A stretch of 64,000 bases of DNA from Hyphomicrobiales bacterium (GCA_003577315.1 QEVK01000005.1:62001-126000); one strand, 5' to 3'; positions 1 to 9,790 are shown, counted from the stretch's first letter. The notes: generated by a model from the sequence alone, not told the origin. Translations and numbers: made by a program.

Positions 1-88
1 CTTTCCGGCCCCGTCCCGCCCGCGGCCTATTGCCGGGCGCGCCCTGCCCCGCTAACGCTTGGCGTCCTTTGCAACGAGGGAGTCTGGC

Positions 89-976
89 ATGGCGCGCGCC
101 ACGCTGATCGGTTTTTCCGCCGTCGCCATGTGGGCGCTGCTGGCGCTGATGACGGCCGGCTCGGGCAGCGTGCCGCCCTTCCAGCTCTCGGCGCTCACCT
201 TCTCCATCGGAACGGCGGTCGGCCTCGTCATGCGCCTTGCCGCGCCCCCGGCCGCGCACCCGCCGATCCCGCCCGTGGTGTGGCTGGTCGGCATCGCCGG
301 CCTGTTCGGCTACCATTTCTTCTACTTCACGGCGCTGCGCAACGCGCCGGCCGTCGAGGCGAGCCTCATCGCCTATCTGTGGCCGCTCCTGATCGTCGTC
401 GGCTCGGCGCTGCTGCCCGGCGAGAAGCTGCGCTGGCACCATGTCGCCGGCGCGCTGCTCGGCCTTTGCGGCGCGTTCCTGATCGTGTCGAAGGGCGGCG
501 GGCTTGCCTTCGACAGGACTTACGCCTTCGGCTACGCCATGGCCGGCCTGTGCGCGCTGACGTGGTCGGCCTATTCGCTCGCCTCGCGGCGCTTTCCCGC
601 CGTGCCGACCGGCGTGGTGACGTGGTTCTGCGCCGCCACCGCCGCGCTGTCGCTCGCCTGCCACCTCGCGCTGGAGGAGACGGTGTGGCCCGCCGGCCCC
701 GGCCAGTGGCTCGCCGTCGCCGGCCTCGGCCTGATGCCGGTCGGCGCCGCGTTCTATACGTGGGACTACGGCGTCAAGCACGGCAACATCCAGGTGCTGG
801 GCGCGGCGAGCTACGCCGCGCCGCTGCTTTCGACGCTGGTGCTGATCGCCGCCGGCATGGCCGAGCCGACCTTGCGCATCCTCGCCGCCTGCGTGCTGAT
901 CACCGCCGGCGCAGCGCTGGCGGCGAAGTCGATGCTGTTTTCCCGGCCCGGCCAACCTGTGGAGGCCGACGCATGA
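89..976 (+). CDS. EamA/DMT-family exporter (YddG-like)
   Basis: Inner-membrane drug/metabolite transporter of about 295 residues, the usual size for a two-EamA-repeat DMT protein with ten membrane segments. Hydrophobic helices run through the whole chain, beginning at ATLIGFSAVAMWALLALM. The N-terminal pattern resembles aromatic amino acid exporters of the YddG type, but substrate cannot be read from sequence. ATG at 89 is preferred over an in-frame TTG at 59 because an AACGAGGG ribosome site lies just upstream. The stop overlaps the next start as ATGA, so the two genes are probably co-transcribed. Confidence 0.85.
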   Translation: MARATLIGFSAVAMWALLALMTAGSGSVPPFQLSALTFSIGTAVGLVMRLAAPPAAHPPIPPVVWLVGIAGLFGYHFFYFTALRNAPAVEASLIAYLWPLLIVVGSALLPGEKLRWHHVAGALLGLCGAFLIVSKGGGLAFDRTYAFGYAMAGLCALTWSAYSLASRRFPAVPTGVVTWFCAATAALSLACHLALEETVWPAGPGQWLAVAGLGLMPVGAAFYTWDYGVKHGNIQVLGAASYAAPLLSTLVLIAAGMAEPTLRILAACVLITAGAALAAKSMLFSRPGQPVEADA

Positions 977-1641
977 CGCCCTTTCCCGGCGGCATCGAAT
1001 CGCTCGCCAACGGCACGCTGATCCTGTCGGCGGCCGCCGCGCTCCTCTATCTGCCGCTTCAGGGGCGGGAGCCGTCGCTGCGCCGCACCCTCGTCAAGAC
1101 CGGCTCGACGGCGCTGCTGGCGCTGCTGGCGTGGATGGAGGGCGGCCCCGCCCTGCTGGTCGCCGCGCTCGCGCTCAGCGCCGCCGGCGACGCCTTCCTG
1201 GCGCAGGACGGCGAGAAGGCGTTCCTCGCCGGGCTGGCGAGCTTCCTTGCCGCCCACATCGCCTATGTGCCGCTGTTCCTGTCGGCCGGCGACCGGCTGG
1301 AAATCCTCGCCGGCGAGCCGTGGCGCATCGCCCTCGCCGCGCTCGCCATCGCCGGGGCCGCGGTGCTGATGCGCCGGCTGCTGCCCGCCGCCGGGCCGGG
1401 AATGCGGGTTCCCGTCGCCCTCTACGCCGCCGCCATCCTGGCGATGCTGCTTGCGGCGGCGACCGTGCCCTCGCCCGTCATCGTCGCCGGCGCCGCGCTG
1501 TTCGTGGTCTCCGATTCGCTGCTGGCGGCCGGCCGGTTCCTGCTCGCCTCCGATTCGCCCGGCCAGCGGCCGGTCGGCGCGGCGGTGTGGATCGCCTACT
1601 ATCTGGCGCAGGTCGCGATCGCGCTCGGCTTCCTGCTCTAG
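973..1641 (+). CDS. Lysoplasmalogenase family protein (YhhN/TMEM86)
   Basis: About 222 residues and almost entirely hydrophobic, matching the YhhN/TMEM86 family of integral membrane lysoplasmalogenases that cleave vinyl-ether lysolipids. Conserved acidic positions within helices, such as SAAGDAFLA and VVSDSLLA, fit the family. The ATG overlaps the stop of the upstream DMT gene by four bases, so translation is likely coupled. Its TAG overlaps the TAG of the convergent glyoxalase gene within CTAG. The family call is firm; substrate in this organism is inferred. Confidence 0.85.
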   Translation: MTPFPGGIESLANGTLILSAAAALLYLPLQGREPSLRRTLVKTGSTALLALLAWMEGGPALLVAALALSAAGDAFLAQDGEKAFLAGLASFLAAHIAYVPLFLSAGDRLEILAGEPWRIALAALAIAGAAVLMRRLLPAAGPGMRVPVALYAAAILAMLLAAATVPSPVIVAGAALFVVSDSLLAAGRFLLASDSPGQRPVGAAVWIAYYLAQVAIALGFLL

Positions 1642-2405
1642 AAACTGTCCTTGCGCCGGCGCAGCTCGGCGAACACCTGCGCGTCGGAGGCCGCCTCCAT
1701 GCCGAGCGTCTTCCTGATCGCCGGATCGGCGGCGCGCAGGAACGGGTTGGTCGCCAGCTCCTCGGCGATCGTCGTCGGCAGCGTCGGCTTGCCCTGCGCC
1801 CGCAGCGCCTCGACGCGCGCGGCGCGCGCCTTCAGCCGCTCGTTGCCGGGATCGACGGAAAGCGCGAAGCGGGCGTTCGACAGCGTGTATTCGTGGCCGC
1901 AATAGACCGCGGTCTGGCCGGGCAGCGCCGCGAGCTTGCCCAGCGACGCGAACATCGTCTCGGGCGGCGCCTCGAACAGCCGGCCGCAGCCGAGCGCAAA
2001 GAGCGTGTCGGCGGTGAAGACGATGCCCGCCGCCGGCAGGTGGTAGCAGACATGGCCGGCGGTGTGGCCCGGCGTCTCGATCACCCGTATCTCCTGGCTG
2101 CCGAGAGCCAGGGCGTCGCCCTCGCGCACGGTCTCGTCGATGCCGGGAATCCTGTCGGCCTCCGCCTCCGGGCCGACGATCCTCAGCCCGAAGCGGCGCT
2201 TCAGCGCCAGGTTGGCCTCGACATGGTCGTGATGGTGGTGGGTGACGAGCAGCAGCGACGGCTTCCAGCCGGTGCGCCCGATCGCCTCGAGGATCGGCGC
2301 CTCCTCCGGCGCGTCGACCAGCATGGCGGCACCTGTCTCCCGGTCGCGCGCCAGCACGCCGAAATTGTCACTGTGGCACGTGAAGAGCTCGACATCGACC
2401 AGCAT
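1638..2405 (-). CDS. gloB: Hydroxyacylglutathione hydrolase (glyoxalase II)
   Basis: Cytoplasmic metallo-beta-lactamase-fold enzyme hydrolysing S-lactoylglutathione to lactate and glutathione, the second step of methylglyoxal detoxification. The di-metal motif THHHHDH sits near residues 55-61, followed by ETPGHTAGH and YCGHEYTL. A C-terminal helical region carries TLPTTIAEELATNPFLR, the typical glyoxalase II glutathione-binding segment. About 255 residues is the normal length. The ATG at 2405 has GGAG about nine bases upstream; a longer frame exists but would add an unconserved leader. Confidence 0.95.
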   Translation of the reverse strand: MLVDVELFTCHSDNFGVLARDRETGAAMLVDAPEEAPILEAIGRTGWKPSLLLVTHHHHDHVEANLALKRRFGLRIVGPEAEADRIPGIDETVREGDALALGSQEIRVIETPGHTAGHVCYHLPAAGIVFTADTLFALGCGRLFEAPPETMFASLGKLAALPGQTAVYCGHEYTLSNARFALSVDPGNERLKARAARVEALRAQGKPTLPTTIAEELATNPFLRAADPAIRKTLGMEAASDAQVFAELRRRKDSF

Positions 2406-2536
2406 TGCCCGCACTCCTGCGTCACGGCTTCCCTCTGCGGTCAAGGATAGGACCGGCCGCCGCCGCTGTCATCCCGGACGACGCCTTCGCCGCGCCTTTC
2501 TTGCGGTCGCGGCCGCCTGCCGGTACGGTCCGCTCC

Positions 2537-3325
2537 ATGCTGTCCGACATCGTCGACCTGCGCACCTTCTACGCCTCCACGCTCGGCCATCTCGCCGAAC
2601 GCTCGATCACGGCCGCGCTGTCGCCGCTGTGGGCGCAGCTTCCGGGCGAGCGGCTGGTCGGCCTGGGTTACGCCCTGCCGTGGCTGGAGCGGTTCGGCAC
2701 CGATGCCGAGCGCGTCTTCGCCTTCATGCCGGCGGCGCAGGGGGCGGTGAACTGGCCGGCCAACGGCCGCTCGGCCACGGCGCTGGTGTTCGAGGAGGAG
2801 CTGCCGCTGTTCGATTCCTCCATCGACCGCGTGCTCCTCGTCCACGCGCTGGAGCATGCGGAGAACCCGCGCGAGACGCTGATGGAGATCTGGCGCGTGC
2901 TCGCCCCCGGCGGGCGGCTCGTCATCGTCGCGCCCAACCGGCGCGGCGTGTGGGCGCGCTTCGAGCACACGCCCTTCGGCACCGGCCGGCCGTTCTCGCG
3001 CGGGCAGCTCGACGCGCTGCTGCGCGAGACCAACTTCACCCCCTGCGCCTGGGGCGACGCGCTGCATTTCCCGCCCTCGCGCAAGCGCTTCATGATGCGC
3101 TTCCACGGGCTGATGGAGCGCTCGGGCCGCAACCTGTGGCCGATCTTCGCCGGCGTCGTCATCGTCGAGGCGCAGAAGCGGCTCTATCAGGGCGTGCCGG
3201 TCGCCGTGCGCGCCTCGCGCCGCGTGTTCGTGCCAGTGCTGACGCCGCAGGGCGCGACCCCCGCGATGCGCAGGCCTCACGCCACGTCGGACTGCGGCAC
3301 CCTGCCGACGCTGTCGAGGTCGTAG
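2537..3325 (+). CDS. Class I SAM-dependent methyltransferase
   Basis: About 262 residues with a methyltransferase type 11 core. The segment [20 protein letters not shown] is the post-motif region, and [19 protein letters not shown] is the motif III strand. The glycine-rich motif I is degenerate ([12 protein letters not shown]). Proteins of this size next to glyoxalase II are common in Rhizobiales; the substrate is unknown. The start at [12 protein letters not shown] is chosen because the upstream in-frame extension overlaps the divergent gloB promoter region and is low-complexity. The 3' end overlaps the convergent metA by about 49 bases. Confidence 0.8.
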   Translation: MLSDIVDLRTFYASTLGHLAERSITAALSPLWAQLPGERLVGLGYALPWLERFGTDAERVFAFMPAAQGAVNWPANGRSATALVFEEELPLFDSSIDRVLLVHALEHAENPRETLMEIWRVLAPGGRLVIVAPNRRGVWARFEHTPFGTGRPFSRGQLDALLRETNFTPCAWGDALHFPPSRKRFMMRFHGLMERSGRNLWPIFAGVVIVEAQKRLYQGVPVAVRASRRVFVPVLTPQGATPAMRRPHATSDCGTLPTLSRS

Positions 3326-4209
3326 GGCGTGGTCTGGTAGACCTGGTTGATCCAGTTGCCGAACAAGAGATGGGCGTGCGAGCGCCAGCGGTTGAGCGGC
3401 CGCCGCGCCGGGTCGTCGTCGGGGAAATATTCGTGCGGCACCTCGATCGGCGTGCCGGCGGCGACGTCGCGCTCGTACTCCTCCTTGAGCGAGAGCGAAT
3501 CGTACTCGATGTGGTTGAACATGTAGAGCCGGTTGCCGGCGGGCTCGGCGAGCAGGCACGGGCCGGTCTCCTCCGATTCCATCAGCACGTCGAGGCCGGC
3601 CGGCACGTCGGCGGCGCGGATTTCCGTCCAGCGCGACACCGGCACGATGAAGTCGTCGGAGAAGCCGGCGAGATAGGGCGAGGCCGGCGCGTTGTTGCGG
3701 TGGCGATAGACGCCGAAGGCCTTCTTCTCCAGCGTGTATTTGGGGATGCGGTGGAAATGCCAGGCCGCCGCCATCGCCCCCCAGCAGATGAAGAAGGAGG
3801 AATGGACGTTCGTGGTCGTCCAGTCGAAGATGCGCTCCAGCTCGCGCCAGTAGGTGACGTCCTCGAAGGGTAAGAGCTCGACGGGCGCGCCGGTGACGAT
3901 GAAGCCGTCGAACTTGCGCTTCCTGACCGCCTCCCACGTCTCGTAGAAGGCGATCAGGTGCTCCTCGGAGGTGTTCTTGGCCTTGTGGTTGCCGATGCGC
4001 ACCAGCGTCAGCTCGACCTGGAGCGGCGTCGCGCCGATCAGGCGGGCGAGCTGCGTCTCGGTGCGCACCTTGTTGGGCATGAGGTTGAGCAGGCCGATCT
4101 GGAGCGGGCGGATGTCCTGGCGCAGCGCCGTGCGCTCGTCCATCACCGACACGCCCTCGCGCACGAGGACCTCGCGGGCGGGCAGCTGGTCGGGAATCTT
4201 GATCGGCAT
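3277..4209 (-). CDS. metA: Homoserine O-acetyltransferase MetA
   Basis: First committed enzyme of methionine synthesis, acylating homoserine in the cytoplasm. The 310-residue protein has the catalytic Cys142 in [11 protein letters not shown] and the His/Glu pair in MFNHIEYDS. Residue 111, which sets acyl-CoA choice in this family, is Glu in [10 protein letters not shown]. Glu is the acetyl-CoA-type residue (Gly in the E. coli succinyltransferase), so acetyl transfer is predicted despite the common succinyltransferase label. A SAM-II riboswitch lies about 68 bases upstream. Confidence 0.95.
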   Translation of the reverse strand: MPIKIPDQLPAREVLVREGVSVMDERTALRQDIRPLQIGLLNLMPNKVRTETQLARLIGATPLQVELTLVRIGNHKAKNTSEEHLIAFYETWEAVRKRKFDGFIVTGAPVELLPFEDVTYWRELERIFDWTTTNVHSSFFICWGAMAAAWHFHRIPKYTLEKKAFGVYRHRNNAPASPYLAGFSDDFIVPVSRWTEIRAADVPAGLDVLMESEETGPCLLAEPAGNRLYMFNHIEYDSLSLKEEYERDVAAGTPIEVPHEYFPDDDPARRPLNRWRSHAHLLFGNWINQVYQTTPYDLDSVGRVPQSDVA

Positions 4210-4276
4210 CTCTCGAACTCCAAAACAAACGACCGGCGGCGAGAACGCGGCCGGCCCGAATGGACTTCGATGTCAG

Positions 4277-4337
4277 CGGCCACTTTAGCAAGTTGTTTTA
4301 CGTGGCTGCAAGCCGACCGGCCAAATCACCACGGGTA
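4277..4337 (-). promoter_or_regulatory. SAM-II riboswitch upstream of metA
   Basis: Read on the minus strand, the leader contains GUGGUGAUUUGGCCG, then UUGCAGCCACGUAAAACAA and CUUGCUAAAGUGG. These are the conserved blocks of the SAM-II (metA motif) aptamer: a P1 stem, an A-rich loop and a 3' GCUAAAG segment that forms the H-type pseudoknot. SAM-II is known mostly from alphaproteobacteria before met genes. Its position about 70 bases before the metA start suggests SAM binding occludes ribosome access and represses MetA translation. Confidence 0.93.
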
Positions 4338-4434
4338 GAGGCCGCTTTTAGGCTCGCGCGCCCTTTGCGTCAACGCCATTCCTTGCTAGAGGCAGGCGGC
4401 CTCCTCAGCAAGGCCCCGTTCAGGAACGCAAGCC

Positions 4435-5550
4435 ATGACCACCGAGCTTCGCCCGCAGCCGCGCCCCCAGCCGCGTCCAGGCATCATGGAGATCGCCGCC
4501 TACGTGCCGGGCAAGAGCCACGCGCCCGACGGCGTGGAGAAGGTGCACAAGCTCTCCTCCAACGAGAACCCGCTCGGCCCCTCGCCCCGGGCCGTCGAGG
4601 CCGCGAAGGCGGCGGCGGAAAAGCTGGCGCTCTATCCCGACGGGCCGGCGACGCGCCTGCGCGAGGCCATCGCTTCCGTACACGGGCTCAACGTCGCCAA
4701 CATCATGGCCTTCAACGGCTCCGACGAGGCCATCGCGCTTCTGACCCGCACCTATGTCGGCGAGGGCGACGAGGGCATCTATTGCGAGCACGGCTTCCTC
4801 GCCTACCCGATCTACATCCGCGCCGCCGGCGCGGTGCCGGTGGTGGCGAAGGAAACGGACGAGCGCGCCGACGTCGACGCCATCCTGGCGGCCGTCACGC
4901 CCCGGACCCGCATCGTCTTCCTCGCCAACCCCAACAACCCGACCGGCACCTACCTGCCCTTCGAGGAGGTGCGGCGGCTGCATGCCGGCCTGCCGGGGAA
5001 CGTGCTCCTCGTCGTCGACGCGGCCTATGCCGAGTTCGTGCGCCGCAACGACTACGAGGCCGGTGTGGCGCTGGTCGCCGGGGCCGACAACGTCGTCATG
5101 ACGCGCACCTTCTCCAAGGTCTACGGGCTGGGCGGGGCGCGCATCGGCTGGATCTACGCGCCGGCCGCCATCGTCGAGGTGCTGGAGCGCGTGCGCGACC
5201 CCTTCAACGTCAACGCCGTCGCCATCGAGGCCGGCATCGCCGCCATGCTCGACCGCGACCATGTCGAGCGCTCCGCCGCCCACAACGAGACGTGGCTGCG
5301 CTGGACGGCCGGGGAGCTGGAGAAGCTCGGCCTGCGGGTGACGCCGAGCGTCGGCAACTTCATCCTGATCCACTTTCCCGACGACGGCCGGCACACGGCG
5401 GCGGCGGCGGACGCATATCTCGCCGCGCGAGGATATCTCCTGCGGCGCGTTGCAGGCTACGGTTTTCCCAACGCGCTGCGGATGACGGTCGGAACCGGGG
5501 AAGCCAATCGCGGCGTGGTCGCCGCCCTGTCCGAATTCCTGAAAAGTTGA
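4435..5550 (+). CDS. hisC: Histidinol-phosphate / aromatic aminotransferase
   Basis: PLP-dependent class I/II aminotransferase of 371 residues. The Schiff-base lysine is Lys228 in [17 protein letters not shown], with [10 protein letters not shown] and VVDAAYAEF as PLP-binding elements. It is followed after four bases by prephenate dehydrogenase. That context suggests a HisC paralog also used in aromatic amino acid transamination, as in many Rhizobiales. The repeated Pro-Gln-Pro-Arg stretch at residues 7-15 is an unusual disordered N-terminus. The exact physiological substrate is inferred. Confidence 0.9.
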   Translation: MTTELRPQPRPQPRPGIMEIAAYVPGKSHAPDGVEKVHKLSSNENPLGPSPRAVEAAKAAAEKLALYPDGPATRLREAIASVHGLNVANIMAFNGSDEAIALLTRTYVGEGDEGIYCEHGFLAYPIYIRAAGAVPVVAKETDERADVDAILAAVTPRTRIVFLANPNNPTGTYLPFEEVRRLHAGLPGNVLLVVDAAYAEFVRRNDYEAGVALVAGADNVVMTRTFSKVYGLGGARIGWIYAPAAIVEVLERVRDPFNVNAVAIEAGIAAMLDRDHVERSAAHNETWLRWTAGELEKLGLRVTPSVGNFILIHFPDDGRHTAAAADAYLAARGYLLRRVAGYGFPNALRMTVGTGEANRGVVAALSEFLKS

Positions 5551-5554
5551 GAAA

Positions 5555-6502
5555 ATGTCCGAACCCATGTTTGAGAAGGTCGCCCTCGTCGGCATCGGCC
5601 TGATCGGCTCGTCGCTGGCGCGCGTCATCCGCCGCGAGGGGCTGGCCCGCGAGATCGTGATCTCCACGCGCAGCCGCCAGACGCTGGCGCGCGCCGAGGA
5701 GCTGAGGCTGGGCGACCGCTACGAGGCCGACGCGGCCGCGGCCGTCCGCGGCGCCGACCTCGTCGTCGTCTCCGTGCCGGTCGGCGCCTCGGAAACGGTG
5801 GCGAGGGAGATCGCGCCGGCGCTGAAGCCCGGCGCCATCGTCACCGACGTCGGCTCGACCAAGGCGTCGGTGATCGCCCAGATGCAGCCGCACATGCCGG
5901 CGGGCGTCCACTTCATCCCCGGCCACCCGCTCGCCGGCACCGAGAAGTCCGGCCCCGACGCCGGCTTCGCCGAGCTGTTCGAGAACCGCTGGTGCATCCT
6001 CACCCCGCTCGACGGCACCGACGAGGCGGCGATCGGCAAGCTCGCCGCCTTCTGGCGCGCCTGCGGCTCCAACATCGACACCATGGACCCGCAGCACCAC
6101 GACATGGTGCTGGCCATGGTCTCGCACCTGCCGCACATCATCGCCTACAACATTGTCGGCACGGCGGACGACCTCCAGACCGTGACCAAGTCGGAAGTCA
6201 TCAAGTATTCGGCCTCCGGCTTCCGCGACTTCACGCGGCTGGCCGCCTCCGACCCGACGATGTGGCGCGACGTGTGCCTGCACAACAAGGACGCCATCCT
6301 GGAGATGCTGGCCCGGTTCTCGGAAGACCTGTCGGCGTTGCAGCGCGCCATCCGCTGGGGCGACGGCGACAAGCTGTTCGACCTGTTCACCCGCACCCGG
6401 GCCGTGCGCCGCTCGATCATCGAGGCCGGGCAGGAGGTCGACGCGCCCGACTTCGGCCGCATCGCCGCCGCCCACCCGGAGAAGCAGCCCGAGAAGCGGT
6501 GA
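5555..6502 (+). CDS. tyrC: Prephenate/arogenate dehydrogenase
   Basis: Tyrosine-branch enzyme oxidatively decarboxylating prephenate or arogenate with NAD(P). The dinucleotide-binding motif GIGLIGSS lies near the N-terminus, and the substrate-binding block FIPGHPLAGTEKSG is clear in the middle. The 315-residue length with no chorismate mutase or ACT domain matches the monofunctional cyclohexadienyl dehydrogenase type. It starts four bases after hisC and shares its operon. Prephenate versus arogenate preference cannot be read from sequence. Confidence 0.93.
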   Translation: MSEPMFEKVALVGIGLIGSSLARVIRREGLAREIVISTRSRQTLARAEELRLGDRYEADAAAAVRGADLVVVSVPVGASETVAREIAPALKPGAIVTDVGSTKASVIAQMQPHMPAGVHFIPGHPLAGTEKSGPDAGFAELFENRWCILTPLDGTDEAAIGKLAAFWRACGSNIDTMDPQHHDMVLAMVSHLPHIIAYNIVGTADDLQTVTKSEVIKYSASGFRDFTRLAASDPTMWRDVCLHNKDAILEMLARFSEDLSALQRAIRWGDGDKLFDLFTRTRAVRRSIIEAGQEVDAPDFGRIAAAHPEKQPEKR

Positions 6503-6505
6503 GCC

Positions 6506-7492
6506 TCACAGCGGCGGCAGCGACCCCAGCGTCAGGAAGCCGAGGCGCATCTCGCCCTTGACGATGCGCAGCGGCATGCCCTGCGGCGACGCTGCCATGG
6601 CGGACAGGCCAAGCTCGATCTCGCGGCGCGCATGCGGCGCGAGGTCGCCCAGTATCCTCGCCAGCGCCATCGGCTCGCGCAGCGTCACCCTGAGGTCGGC
6701 GTCGACCAGCCCGGCCTCGTCCACCGAGACCGGCCCGCTCACCGTCACGCCCGCCCCGCCTTCCGCCGAGACGGTGAGCGTGCGGATCGTGCCCGAGCGG
6801 CCGCGCAGGCTGCCCTCGAGGCCGCCGGGCAGCGCCCCGTCGGCGACGACCAGGTCGACCAGCCCCGAAAGCGGCGGCACCGGCGCGGCGCCGGCAAGCT
6901 CCTCGTCCAGCCTGAGGCCGGCGAAGCGGACGGCGAGGTCGACGTCGTCGCCGGCCGGCCGCGCGTGCAGCTCGACGCTGTCGGAGCGGGCGAGCGCCTG
7001 CGCGGCGTCGGCCTGCTCGTCGAGCCGCACGGAAAGGCCGGTCGCCTCGACCGAGGCGCGCTCCGGCAGCGGCGAGGCGAGCCGCACGCTGGCGCGCAGG
7101 GTCTCCCAGTCGAGCGAAAGCGCGTTGAGGCCGGGAGCTTCGAGCCGCGCCGGCCCGTCCAGCTCGCCGACGATGCGCCAGGGCTGGTAGACCTGCGCCG
7201 CCGAGCGGAAGGACCGCGCCTGGAAGCCGACGCCCTCGCGCGCGTCCTCGAACATCACCGAGCGGCAGAAGACGCCGATGCGGAACGGATAGCCGCGCGC
7301 CTGCGGCTCCTCGCAGCTCGCCCGCCTGCCGTTGCCGTTGAGCGCGGCGACCGCGCCCTTCACCTCGTCCACCACGACGCCGGCGGCGTAGAACCAGCCG
7401 GCGGTGTAGGCGCCGATGGCGACGACGATCGCCAGCGCCAGCCAGAAGAAGCGCCGGCCGTAATTCGTCCGTGATTGGCTGCTTGACGTCAT
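6506..7492 (-). CDS. DUF2125 domain membrane-anchored protein
   Basis: About 328 residues with one N-terminal transmembrane anchor (FFWLALAIVVAIGAYTAGWFY), then a long beta-rich periplasmic region. The segment NGNGRRASCEEPQARGYPFRIGVFC with paired cysteines is typical of DUF2125 proteins, a family of unknown function conserved in Rhizobiales. The inner ATG (MTSSSQSRTNYGRR) is chosen over an upstream in-frame ATG at 7543 because the leader is not conserved-looking. It converges on tyrC with only three bases between stops. Confidence 0.8.
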   Translation of the reverse strand: MTSSSQSRTNYGRRFFWLALAIVVAIGAYTAGWFYAAGVVVDEVKGAVAALNGNGRRASCEEPQARGYPFRIGVFCRSVMFEDAREGVGFQARSFRSAAQVYQPWRIVGELDGPARLEAPGLNALSLDWETLRASVRLASPLPERASVEATGLSVRLDEQADAAQALARSDSVELHARPAGDDVDLAVRFAGLRLDEELAGAAPVPPLSGLVDLVVADGALPGGLEGSLRGRSGTIRTLTVSAEGGAGVTVSGPVSVDEAGLVDADLRVTLREPMALARILGDLAPHARREIELGLSAMAASPQGMPLRIVKGEMRLGFLTLGSLPPL

Positions 7493-7560
7493 GGCGCCGG
7501 CCTCGCTACCCCTTTCGGCACCGGAAGAGGCTCCGGCACACACGAATCTGGTTCGGCGAT

Positions 7561-8109
7561 ATGGGCGATTTTTGGGTGTTTGGCTACGGCTCGCTGATGT
7601 GGCGGCCGGGTTTCGACTATCTGGAGGCGCATCGGGCGCGCCTCAGCGGCTATCGCCGCTCGCTGTGCATCCGCTCCCATGTCTATCGCGGCACGCCCGA
7701 GCGGCCCGGCCTCGTGCTCGGCCTCGAACGGGGCGGCTCCTGCCTCGGCATGGCGTTCCGCGTCTGCGGCTCGCGCGCCGAGGAGGTGATGGCCTATCTG
7801 CGCGCGCGCGAGATGATGAACCACGTCTATCACGAAAAGCGCCTGCCGGTGCGGCTCGACACCGGGGTCACGGTCGAGGCGGTGTCCTATGTCGCCGACC
7901 GCACCCACCAGCAATATGTCGCCCGCCTCGGGCTGGACGAAATGGCGGCGGCCATCGCCGGCGCAGCCGGAGAGGCCGGCGCCAACGAGGACTACGTGCG
8001 GAACACCATCGCCCATCTGCGCGCGCTGGGCATCCGCGACCGCTGGCTGGAAAGCGTCGCCGCGCGCCTCAGCACGGGCCCGTCGGCACCTCCACCCCGA
8101 GCGCCCTGA
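7561..8109 (+). CDS. Gamma-glutamylcyclotransferase (ChaC-like)
   Basis: ChaC family enzyme that cleaves glutathione to 5-oxoproline and Cys-Gly. The 182-residue chain opens with DFWVFGYGSLMWRPGF, whose YGSLMW loop is the family signature. It contains the acidic block REMMNHVYHEKRLPV with the likely catalytic glutamate. The ATG at 7561 begins this motif directly; the longer frame would add about 30 unrelated residues overlapping the divergent DUF2125 gene. The last 41 bases overlap the convergent acyltransferase gene. Confidence 0.88.
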   Translation: MGDFWVFGYGSLMWRPGFDYLEAHRARLSGYRRSLCIRSHVYRGTPERPGLVLGLERGGSCLGMAFRVCGSRAEEVMAYLRAREMMNHVYHEKRLPVRLDTGVTVEAVSYVADRTHQQYVARLGLDEMAAAIAGAAGEAGANEDYVRNTIAHLRALGIRDRWLESVAARLSTGPSAPPPRAP

Positions 8110-8869
8110 GTCGGGCGACCGCCGTCGGCGGCAGCGGCGGCGGGTTTTCCGACCGCGCCGCCTCGATGAGCAGCGCGTCGCACGCGGCCTCGGTCTCGGC
8201 CACCAGCCGCTCCATGAACGCCTCCTTGCCGAGCCCCGGCTCGATGGCGGGCAGGAAGCGGGCGTGGATCGTGCCCGGATAGCGCATGAACCTGCGGCGC
8301 GGCCAGTAGAGCCCCGCGACATGGGCGACCGGGACGACGGGCACGTCGAGCGTGGCGTAGATTTCGGCGATGCCCCATTTGTAGGACGGCTCCGCGCCCG
8401 GCGGCCGGCGCGTGCCCTCGGGATAGATGATGAGCTGGCGGTTCTCGGCCATGCGCGCCCGCGCCACCTCCAGCGCCTGCTTCAGCGCCCTGGAGCGGCT
8501 GCCGCGGTTGATGGGGATCATCCTCACCTTGGCGAGATACCAGCCGAAGAACGGGATCCACGTCAGCTCGCGCTTGAGGATGTAGACGGGGTCGGAAAGA
8601 TAGGGGAAGAAGGCGATGGTGTCCCAGAACGACTGGTGCTTGGGCGCCAGGATGAACGGGCCTTGCGGCAGGTTCTCCGCCCCCTCGATGCGGCTTTTCG
8701 TGCCCGCCAGCCACTCCTGGAGCTTCAGGCTCGAGCGCGACCAGAAGCGCGGCACGAACCACGCCTGCTTGCGCGGCGCGAGGAAGAAGAACGGCGCCCA
8801 CACGACCATCTGGACGACCAGGCTGACATAGAAGGCGAGGTTGAACGCGAGCGAGCGGACGGCGAGCAT
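8069..8869 (-). CDS. 1-acyl-sn-glycerol-3-phosphate acyltransferase (PlsC-like)
   Basis: Membrane-associated acyltransferase of phospholipid synthesis, 266 residues. It has an N-terminal hydrophobic segment (NLAFYVSLVVQMVVWAPFFFL), the catalytic HX4D motif in KHQSFWD, and the substrate-binding YPEGTRRPPG block. INRGSRSRAL is the third conserved element. These identify the PlsC/LPLAT fold; lysophosphatidate is the probable but unproven acceptor. Confidence 0.9.
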   Translation of the reverse strand: MLAVRSLAFNLAFYVSLVVQMVVWAPFFFLAPRKQAWFVPRFWSRSSLKLQEWLAGTKSRIEGAENLPQGPFILAPKHQSFWDTIAFFPYLSDPVYILKRELTWIPFFGWYLAKVRMIPINRGSRSRALKQALEVARARMAENRQLIIYPEGTRRPPGAEPSYKWGIAEIYATLDVPVVPVAHVAGLYWPRRRFMRYPGTIHARFLPAIEPGLGKEAFMERLVAETEAACDALLIEAARSENPPPLPPTAVARLRALGVEVPTGPC

Positions 8870-8992
8870 GAAGGCGGACCCGGGCGATGTCGTGGCGTGC
8901 TGGTTACACCAGCCGCGGGCAAAGGGAAACGCCCCGCCGGCCGCAGGGCAGGACGATCTTCCCCCGCCGGAGGGAAACCGCCGGAGGCCGCC

Positions 8993-9685
8993 TCAGTTCG
9001 CGGCGTGCGCGCTGTGCGCCTCCTGCGGGAGCTGGCGCAGCGACAGGCCCGGCACGAAGCCGCGCGCCACCGCGCCGAGATACTTGGCGTATTCGGTGAA
9101 CAGCACCCTGAGCGCCTCGCGGTTGCCCACCCACTCGCCGCTGTCGAGGCGCGTGTTGACGACCGGATAGGGCCGCAGGTCTGTGTCGCCGATCAGCCGC
9201 TTCAGCTCCAGCAGGCTGCGCGGCATGTGGTAGTTGTTGGTGACGATGATGACGCTGTCATAGGCGTGGCTCGTCACCCATTTGGCGCTCTCCTCGGCAT
9301 TGCCGATGGTGTCGAGCGCGGCATGGTCGATGTCGACGCAGCACGAGAACAGGCCGGCGTCGCCGCCGGTCGCCCGCCGCAGGTCGGAAAGGCCGGCCGT
9401 CGGATGCACGCCGCTGATGAGCAGCCGCCTGCCCTTGCCCGACTTCAGGAGGTCGACCGCCGCGTCGAGCCGCTTCTCGCCGCCCGTCAGCACGATGATG
9501 GCGTCGGCGCTGGCCGGCTCGTCCGGCGTGGTCAAGCGCGCGACATGGCTGGCGAAGGCGGCGAAGCCGCCGAGGAAGGCGAGCGCGCCACCGAACAGGA
9601 TCGCGCACGCGATGCCGACGATGCGGCGCGCGCGTCGACGCGGCCTGCCTTCCGCGGCAGCTTGTCTCGATTCCGGCCCCTTCAT
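8993..9685 (-). CDS. YdcF/ElyC-family (DUF218) membrane protein
   Basis: A 230-residue protein with an N-terminal membrane anchor (IVGIACAILFGGALAFLGGF) and a DUF218 domain. Visible DUF218 signatures are DAIIVLTGGEKRLDAAVDLL, RLLISGVHP, SVIIVTNNYHMPRS and a C-terminal YAKYLGA. Relatives such as SanA, YdcF and ElyC act in envelope or lipid-carrier metabolism; the role here is unknown. It follows ftsEX on the same strand after about 105 bases. An upstream TTAA half-site near 9697 resembles half a CtrA box. Confidence 0.8.
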   Translation of the reverse strand: MKGPESRQAAAEGRPRRRARRIVGIACAILFGGALAFLGGFAAFASHVARLTTPDEPASADAIIVLTGGEKRLDAAVDLLKSGKGRRLLISGVHPTAGLSDLRRATGGDAGLFSCCVDIDHAALDTIGNAEESAKWVTSHAYDSVIIVTNNYHMPRSLLELKRLIGDTDLRPYPVVNTRLDSGEWVGNREALRVLFTEYAKYLGAVARGFVPGLSLRQLPQEAHSAHAAN

Positions 9686-9790
9686 GGCAGCAATCGTTAA
9701 CGGCCAATTGCGGCAAAGGATAGCCTTCTTTGCCGGCCACGGAAGCCGTCAGGATGTCGCAAGCGCCTCCGGAGCGATCAGGACAGGGGG

